NCBI GenBank assembly: GCA_026874595.1
Contig: CM049315.1
Coordinates: 71,216,916 to 71,280,915 of the forward strand
Direction of reading: 5' to 3'
Length of the DNA stretch: 64,000 nt
From: Sipunculus nudus
Lineage: Eukaryota; Annelida; Sipuncula; Golfingiida; Sipunculidae
Made by a program: the position numbers and the translations under genes. The notes beneath the pieces were generated by a model, which saw only the letters and a list, made by a program, of their open reading frames with translations, had not been told where the DNA came from and ran no database searches. Each line of letters starts with the position of its first letter. Position 1 is the first letter of the stretch. This document shows, piece after piece, positions 56,415 to 64,000 of the stretch.

Positions 56415-57257
56415 TGTTACAGGTATCTGTATTACTATGCGCGGGATATTACATAACTTGGCATGTGCTGGGCATTCTGATTTGTTTTAAGCGCAGACCC
56501 TGTGCGCTGCTGTGGGAGCCGCACTTGCTGAACTTTCGCGGAGTGTAAACACAGTATACGGTGTAGTCTAGAAATTTCGGGTCTGTTCATGCGCTTTGGG
56601 TGCTTGTGTATTACTGTGTTTTCTAGAGGGTTCCAGAATGGAAGTTTCTGGGCTTCGGGTGAAAAAAATATGAATAGGGGCTGTGTTAAAAGTCGGCAGA
56701 GAGAAAAATACCAGCGGACATGAAAGAGAGTGACTCTCTCGTCAGTGTTTTTTGGACCTTTCCGATAATTGCAGAACTTGCAGATCTTCAACGGATTTTA
56801 AACAGACTGTATTACGGATTGTCTTCAGTTTGCCATTGGGATTTTTACCAGAGCTTCACTTTTGGATTACAACAGATTGTTTTCGACTTTAAATCGGACT
56901 ATTCTCTGGGAAGATTTATTTGAACTATTTAAGTGGATTATTTGTGTAAAAGGACTCTTGTTGAGCTGTGACAGTGGTGGTACCCAGAAATCAAAGCTTA
57001 GAATCCAGACACTCTGGTACTGTACATTTCTGTTATTGTTATACTGTGTAATTGTATTGATTTATTGTATTGTAATTTTAGGATTGTTCTAAGAATAAAT
57101 TATAATTATTTGTTAACAACAAAACACTGACTTCTTTATTCATTCCCCTAGACATTTCACGTAGCCTAGTGTTGCGGAATCTGATTTTTTTTTATCTCCG
57201 TAACAAAATTTATGCTCGTCACGACAACGTGATCTTTTGTTATGAGCTTCCGTAATA
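56415..57257 (+). repeat. Solo LTR related to gypsy element 2
   Basis: Begins TGTTACAGG and ends TTCCGTAATA. From about 57040 on it matches the R-U5 part of the element 2 LTRs: aataaattataattatttg, cactgacttctttattcatt, tagcctagtgtt, atctccgtaacaaaattt and acgtgatc. The shared phrase ataccagcgga is at 56709. The U3 half is diverged, and the LTR is longer (843 bp). Flanking ATGT at 56411-56414 and 57258-57261 fits a 4-bp target duplication. No internal sequence is attached, so LTR-LTR recombination removed the body. AATAAA is at 57094-57099. Confidence 0.85.
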
Positions 57258-57617
57258 ATGTATATATGTATTTTGTATTAGTACTCTATTAGTATGTTGT
57301 TTTTGATACTGTATGGTGTACCGTCTTGTAATCATGGGTGTTATTACTGTCTCAATTTTTTGGTAAATAATAAAGAGCAAATTGTCAGGGGCGTAGCCAA
57401 GGGGGGCGCAGGGGTTCATGCCCTCCCCCCCGGTCGAAACAATTACTCCCCGCCCTCCAGGAATTCCAATTAGTCTAATGATTGATAAAATTTTCTAGAA
57501 CACAATAATGAAATCCCCGTCTTTGGTATGCGCAGATACAAATGTACGTAGATACATAAGTCTTTGGGACTTATTTCAATATAAATATTGCTCCAACAGA
57601 TCTCTAAAACTTAAAGG
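57258..57617. other. Short non-coding interval
   Basis: Contains caggggcgtagccaaggg with G and C runs at 57385-57460, a fragment that looks like the end of a further MITE. No gene. Confidence 0.35.
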
Positions 57618-59447
57618 GTCGTTCCCACTTCCACGAATTTGTCTCCCGATGCGCTAAGAACAAAACGATATCGGAGGTTACGAAGTTCCATGCGATTCGG
57701 CTCTGGTAAAGTGACAGCGAATAAGCCACATAGAATTCTATGATTCTGTTTATAAATCAATCATGAAGCATTACGAAGCTAGAACGAATTCGTCACGAGA
57801 AATCAGCAGTTTGTGCCGCAAGAGCTACTAGTTACCACGAATTACAAGGAACCACCGCGTTCCTAGTACGAAAGACATAGACATTGGGTACGATTTATAT
57901 CGAAACTTACGATTAGCTATACATCAGAATTCATTCTTGCAATTTACTAGGAAGCTGTCAGGCTTTGTAACACTATAGGCAACGCTAAGCTGGGCGAAAG
58001 TATATAAATGAGGAGTGAATAAAGGTCTGCATCACTCGATCAGAGTCAGACTCTTGTACTCTTCACTTCATTGAGCATATAGAAGAGCTGTTAAGACAGA
58101 ATCTAGAGAAAATTGACCGAGGTAGATCTAGCTTGCATTTTGGTGCAAGGGAATATATTTCCCACAGTTGCGTTCTTGAAAAAGTCCTCGTGCAGTTTTC
58201 CTCATGCTGCTGCTGGACCTCCCCCTGATCCTATATCAGCATTTCCTGCATCTTCTCTGAAGGTGGTCGTTTCTACTCAAAACGAATCCCTTCCAGATTT
58301 GCACTATGGGACTACTTTTCTCTATTGTGGCCGGAACTATTTGTGTCTTCTGTCAAATTTAAATTGATTTATACCTAATTAAGCCATATGTTTAAGTAGA
58401 AACCCCGATGTAAAGACTTCAGATTACCCCCCCCCCCCGGTAATCTGAAATCGATTTCAGATACCCCCGCGGGAAGCCTGAACCTGATTTCAGGTAACCC
58501 CCAACTGTTCAGAATACCCCTCTCGTTGATAAAGCTAATATGATTATTTTTTGTAGAAGTAGGAGCTCACCGCTCCTGATATATCTATTAACAACATCCT
58601 CAGCTGGTTTGTCATATTTTCTCTTCTCTTCTCTTCATAACACGTATTATCTCAAAAACTTTACTCATATCCCATTTGGCAGGTTAAACTTATTGGTCTC
58701 CTCACTTGATCAGATTTTGGTCACACCTACTTGATTTTTATACTTTTTAGGATTTTGTTAGGTCCGTTCTAAAGACGGATCGTATTGTAGTACTGGCATA
58801 CAGGGGTGGGGGGGGGGGGGGTAATCTGAAACTAGAAGGGGTAATCTGAAATCAATTTTTGAATGGACCATTGACATTTGTATATACCCGAACAGCGTGA
58901 TGAAAGTTTACTTCGTAGAACTTGGTAGCAGCTTTGTAGCAACGTAGCCCCTTCGTTATACGGCATAACTGTGACGTCAGGACTTCTTGCTGTAGCGTAA
59001 GTAATTTGGGTTAATTCTTAGTACGTCTTAATGCTTCTTAGCTATTTCAAAATGATTATTAGGTGCTGCTTAGGGACTTACTAGCTATGTAGCAGCCACT
59101 TCATAAACATTGGTAGTTCTTCGTGGCATTTACCTAGTGGTTATTTGCCAACGCAGCATCAGGATTTGTCCCGATGTATTCCACGAAGTACCTACTACGG
59201 GCTATGAAGTGTTTCTAAGAGTTACATAAGACCTAAGAAATTTGACAATTCGTAGCATCGCCAAAACAGTTTTGGTCGACTCAAAACTAAAATCGAGGGC
59301 TATTCTTACTCACGCTGCGATAATAATCGGCACGTAACTGGTACTATTTACACAGAAGCACTTCATAAATTCCGACGAAGAGACAAGAAACCATAAAATG
59401 TTCAGTTCGTAGAGCATCGGGGGCCCAATTCGTGGATCGGGTGTGAA
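57618..59447. mobile_element. 1.8-kb inverted-repeat element without transposase
   Basis: The left end, ttcccacttccacgaatt followed by cccgatgcgctaagaac, pairs with the right end. Reverse-complemented, the right end reads ttcacacccgatccacgaat, then cccgatgctctacgaac, over about 40 bp. Inside is a TATA-like tatataaat at about 57999 and an 84-codon frame at 58113-58367 with no known domain. A second palindromic insert with C and G runs sits at 58417-58865. Confidence 0.5.
58417..58865. repeat. Nested inverted repeat with poly-C/poly-G arms
   Basis: Cttcagattaccccc at the left and gggggtaatctgaaactag at the right are inverted copies. Further copies of the word taatctgaaatc occur on both sides. 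This is probably a small MITE inserted in the larger inverted-repeat element. Confidence 0.55.
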
Positions 59448-62154
59448 TTTATTTCGTTTAATTTAACTGGATTAAGCTTGAGTAACTGGATTCCTTGAGT
59501 TTTTCGTGGTCCATAATCATATTAGTGTATTATATGTTTTTATTGATTACGCAATCAATTACGACATTAACAAAATTTCCTGAAATTGCTGAATTGCATG
59601 GCTTATTCTTCAAACTTTTCCCAGTTGGTGTTATTACAAGATAATGTAGACATTTCTGCAGACATTAGTTCTTGACAATCCTAAAAAATCTTTTGTTTAT
59701 TTGACCGTATACACACATAAGATTGTACATATATAATTACATTTTATGGTACCCTTTGTATATAACGTGTATGATGTGTTCTGTGTTTTTCTCTCGATGT
59801 ACATCGCCGTGACGATTCTCTTATTCTATAAATACTCATTCTTTTGAAACTGAGTGTATAAACACTTTCTTTAAGATCATTTTTAATGTAAAAGTATATA
59901 ATGACCTTTAATAAAGAACTTTCTTCATGAATAAGCACTAACCAGTTGTGTGCTTACCCTTATGAATTGTTTGTGACGAGTTTGTCCATTTGGGAAGGAA
60001 GACAACCAGATCATTTATTTACTTTTGGGTTCCTGAAAAGTCTATAGGCCCAGTGCATCAGGCCAATACAGTACGGGATAAGGATTTGTGTCACCACGAT
60101 TTTCAGACTAGTTTGCAAGTAGCAATTATCATACATAATTATTAATAATGGCTTGTACTGCTAATTGTTTTATTTTATTTTGGTTGATGTCCTCTTGTCA
60201 ATTTAGTAGTTATTCTCATGTTGTTGTTGTAACAAATAAATATAGACCAAGCAACATATTTCCGAGCACGGAAGGAAACGTTTCAGCTTATTTATAAGAA
60301 TGAGTAAATATATCCGTTTGTTATATAACGCAAAGAGAGTACGTTTGCATTTTTATTTTGTTAGAAATATAGTTCAGTGGCATAATCGAATGTTTTCTTG
60401 CGACTCTACTTGGGGTCATAAGTTTTATATTTCTTCTGTTAGTTAACAGTTTAAAAGTGTAGTAACATCTTAAACAGTTGTGTTATATCGTGTCATCATT
60501 TGGCCACTTTCAAAATGAGTTCAATATGTATGAGGTGTACAGGAAAAACGCTCTGAAAGTGCATACCTCTGCCAAAAAAGTTAGGATCCTGGTCAAACTT
60601 TGGTGTATGGTCCGTAAACCCAGGACTATATTATTTCAAGCTGGGAGTAATGGCTCAGACCTGAATACAAGCGGCTAAAATAGGTCACACCTATGTACGA
60701 GAGCGGGGCATACTTTAAATGACGACAGTCTCTCTCTCCTGGGGCAGGAAAGTAATGCCTCAATTATCTCATAATAACGAATATTCCTTCAACGGTAATT
60801 GTTTTATGTTGATCCAGGTTACCTCTTATATCTAAAAGCTAGTTCCACTGGTGTTAACCTAACCCTACACAAAATTTAATCAAAATCTGTTTATTACTTT
60901 TGAGTAAAGTTGTTATAGGTAACAGTCTCACAAACCAGCTCCGGCACAACTATATTCTTGCTGGTGGGACGTAAAATAAAGAAAAACACCAGGCATTTCA
61001 TGGAGAAGAGGGTCAGTATCAAGTCGAAAAGAAACTTCATTTAAGTGTAATTTGGTGAATTTGATAAATATTCTTAATCTCATGGAAGGAATGTCTGAGT
61101 GTTTTTTTTTGCATTTTATAATCTGTTACATTCAGCTGAATGTCCTGAACCGTTGATGACATTTTCCTGGTTAGCCCAACAACGGAGCAGTTATCACATG
61201 TATTATTTGAGTAATTTTATCGGTATTGAATAATATTTTGAATAAATGTTTTTAATTTTCAAAAGGATACTTAAGAAGAGGATCGTACACCATAGAACCA
61301 CTACAGTAAAGTAACCAGCGGATTCTACGCAAGGGGGGGGGGGGGTAGGGGTAATTCTCTCACATCGCTATAGCGCACATTAAAAGACGGGTGTATATGA
61401 TCATTTGAGAGAAAAAAATATAATAGAAAATATACTATATAAAAAGTTACACTTGGACGCACATGAAAGAAATTGAATCGTTTGTTGTAGAGCCCAAAGG
61501 TATCGTCCTTCGTGTCCCGAATAAGGAAAAAGGCTTTGTCCATTTCTGTTAAGAACCCACAGTTTCTGATTGTTTCATTTTAAATTCATTTCTCTGTTTG
61601 CTTCGTTATTCATTTCTTATTCTTTACTATCAAATGTATGTATTTAAATTAGATTCTTCCTGATGAATAGCACAGATATGATCCCGTCCCTGTTTGGTAT
61701 AGTGTCATTGTGAAACCACCGCTCCTCTGTTTCCCTGCTGCCGTTAATACACTTTCCTCGACCTGCTATGTATTACTTACGATCGCATTGAAAAAGACAT
61801 GGTAAGAGTATGAGGACATAACTAAGTCATAATATAATTAAAATATAAACATGAAAATCTTATCAAGAAATAAAAACTTTAGCCAAAACAAGATAATGTT
61901 ATTAAGCTGAATAATTAATAATTATGCATGAAAATTGAAACTGTTGAACAGGCCTTCCTGTTCTTTCTCCTTTTGACATAAATTTAAACCTTGTGGGAAT
62001 ATTGTGGTACAAAACACTACTTATCATGAACTGTGAGGGTAAAATGCACTGAGTAATTCCACAGTAATTGAGTAAATTTTGTTAATAGTTGATCTTCGAT
62101 TTTGTGGACAAATATATTACAACATTTCAGATTAATTAGCATAAAACGATTTGA
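59448..62154. other. Long non-coding interval
   Basis: No gene, RNA gene or element boundary was recognised. Frames are under 75 codons. A 14-base G run is at about 61334-61347. Confidence 0.4.
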
Positions 62155-63695
62155 ATCTTTTTATGATTATTATGTGTTCAAAATGGCTCAAGTAACGGCT
62201 TATATTATTTTTAAAGCTAATTAATACCTAAATGTTGAGAAGAATACTTGTTCATTGTAACAGGTAAGCATCACAGTGAAAATCAGGTGCCTCTGGAGAG
62301 GAACATGGGGAAACGAAATTCACCTTATATACAAAGAGTACTATATATATAAAACAGACTTAACAGCGGGTCATACATTGCATTTGTATATGTATCAAAT
62401 ATTCATACTTCTGAAATAAGGATTTCTAGGAATGACAAACTAATGTATTAATGCACTAGAAATTAAAAAAATTAGAACATCATCTCAGAAAAAAAAATTC
62501 TGTCGGGAAAGTTTAAATAAAAAGCCATCAAATCCAATGTTTTTAATGGTATTTCATATATATTCTAATTAATTGGTTAATCAACAAAAAAATAAAATAC
62601 ATTTTAATGATTATTTTTATCAGTTACTTTACCAGACTATTTGCAAATACAATACAGATTATTTGAAGTGAATATGTCAATTATTAAGAGAGATATAAGC
62701 ATTTACATACCCCTACCCCCTTATCAAGGCTACGTGTCCGCGGGTGCCGTGCGTAATGATGCGGGAGTATTTGATTGGTCTAAAACGGTAGTGCATAAAA
62801 AATAATCAATGAAAACATCTTAATTCCGTAACTGGACATACTTTGGGATCTAAAATACATATGTCATAAAATCCTAGAGGGGTACACCGTGACCTCTCCC
62901 AGCCTATGGCCTATATATATGTTTTTTTTGTATGATTATTATATGTTCAAATGGCTCAAAAGAGGATATTTATCATTATTAAACCCAATAAACATCATCA
63001 GGTTCAGAAAAAAAAACTATCCGTATTATTAGGGAAGCATTACAGTGAAAAACAAGGGCGTCTAGAGAGGAACATGGAACACACATTCACCTTAAATACA
63101 CAAGGTACTATAAAATAGACTTAATAGTGGGTCATTCATTGCATGTGTATATGGTCAAATATTCATAATGCTATCAAATGGATTTCTAGGAGTGTCAAGG
63201 ACTAATGTATTAATGCACTAGACAGTTAAAAAAGTCACCATCGTCTAAAACCAACTTCTGTTGGAAAACGTTTAAAGTAAAAGTCGTTGAAATCAATATT
63301 CTTTCAGGATATTTTTATTTATTATTTTAAGTATCGTAATTAATTGGTCAATCAACAAAAACATAAAATGAATTTTTATGATTATTTTTATTTTCGACTT
63401 TTCTCGATTATTTGCAACTAAAAATACAATTTATTTGAAGTGAATATGTCAAATATTAAGGCAGCTATAAGCATTTACATACCCCTACCCCCTTATCAAG
63501 GCTACGTTTCCGCGGGTGCCATGCGTAATGACTCGGTTGTTTTTAAATGGCCTAAAAGGGTAGTGTATCCCAAAACAGTCAATGTTAACATCTTAATTCA
63601 TTAATTGAACATTCTTAGGGATCTAAAAATACATATATCATAAAATCCCAGAGGGGATGCACGGTGACCCTAGCCCATGGACTATAATAATCAAA
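62155..63695. repeat. Tandem duplication, unit about 770 bp
   Basis: Two diverged copies lie head to tail: 62155 to about 62925 and from there to about 63695. Paired anchors are tatgattattatgtgttcaa (62161 and 62931), gggtcatacattgcat (62368 and 63129), actaatgtattaatgcacta (62441 and 63210) and catttacatacccctacccc (62700 and 63472). It has no coding capacity. Confidence 0.9.
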
Positions 63696-64000
63696 GTACC
63701 GTATCAGTAATAAAGACGTGTGGAACGAAAGGTCCTCAGTGAGCAGCTTTATAAATATTTATTCCCGACCTATCGACAGATTTGCACGATTTAAGTTCTT
63801 GCATGCATATGGAACTGAACTGTGTTGGTTTTTTTCTCGTTTCGGTCTCTTACCGCGTTTATAAAGCAGCCGACACGGAAGGAGTAGCAGGTTTTGAATC
63901 GATGGTCACCTCCATGAATTCCTAGAGCCGGTCGAGAAAACCCGAGCAGCTCATGTTAGATCGGTTAAATTCGTATGGATCATTCATTAATATTTATGAA
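63696..64000. other. Window end, nothing recognised
   Basis: The last 305 bases carry no identified gene, repeat or element end. Confidence 0.4.

Overview
The window is nuclear DNA from an invertebrate animal, most likely a bivalve or other mollusc. It is AT-rich and intron-rich, with many young and decayed transposons, palindrome-headed repeats with GTCC runs, and a long multi-exon gene of the vWD/EGF/D8C type that is expanded in molluscs. The species cannot be named from the sequence. Nothing bacterial is present, and there are no CRISPR arrays, rRNA genes or convincing tRNA genes.

Layout. 1-1.2 kb: a weak, diverged repeat. 1.2-5.85 kb (minus): a 5'-truncated L1/Tx1-type LINE with perfect 15-bp target-site duplications. 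5.85-11.3 kb: mostly non-coding, with a possible hydrolase remnant, a minisatellite and a palindrome-repeat fragment. 11.3-16.8 kb (plus): a broken Ty3/gypsy element with a PHD-like finger between RNase H and integrase and only a 3' LTR. 17.4-19.2 kb: a 36-bp triplicate carrying TTAGGG words, then a Merlin/IS1595-type transposase interrupted by one stop (minus). 22.3-29.1 kb (plus): a second Ty3/gypsy element with both LTRs, inserted in an (AT)n tract. Its pol order is protease-integrase-RT-RNase H, the Gmr1-like arrangement. 32.6-37.4 kb: a composite non-coding unit with palindromic inverted ends around three tandem arrays and a head-to-head MITE pair. 37.7-38.4 kb: the 3' end of a CR1/L2-like LINE.

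38.8-54.8 kb (minus) holds the only cellular gene I can support. It has 21 exons whose splice phases match at every junction and encodes roughly 1,055 residues. The order is D8C end, conserved linker, vWD, post-vWD Cys region, EGF, a second Cys-rich segment, three one-exon Cys modules, a transmembrane helix and a 20-residue cytoplasmic tail. Its 5' end was not found. Two exons are one base short of an open frame, so it is either a recent pseudogene or carries assembly indels. Its introns hold a SINE, a hAT-like MITE, two copies of another MITE family and a 2.2-kb inverted-repeat element.

56.4-57.3 kb: a solo LTR related to the second gypsy element. 57.6-59.4 kb: a 1.8-kb inverted-repeat element without a transposase. 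62.1-63.7 kb: a tandem duplication of about 770 bp. The selfish elements do not form one functional system. Their frames are broken and they are separate insertions. The most notable items are the Gmr1-like gene order, the PHD-like insertion, the composite satellite-bearing element and the vWD gene with its paired one-base exon defects.
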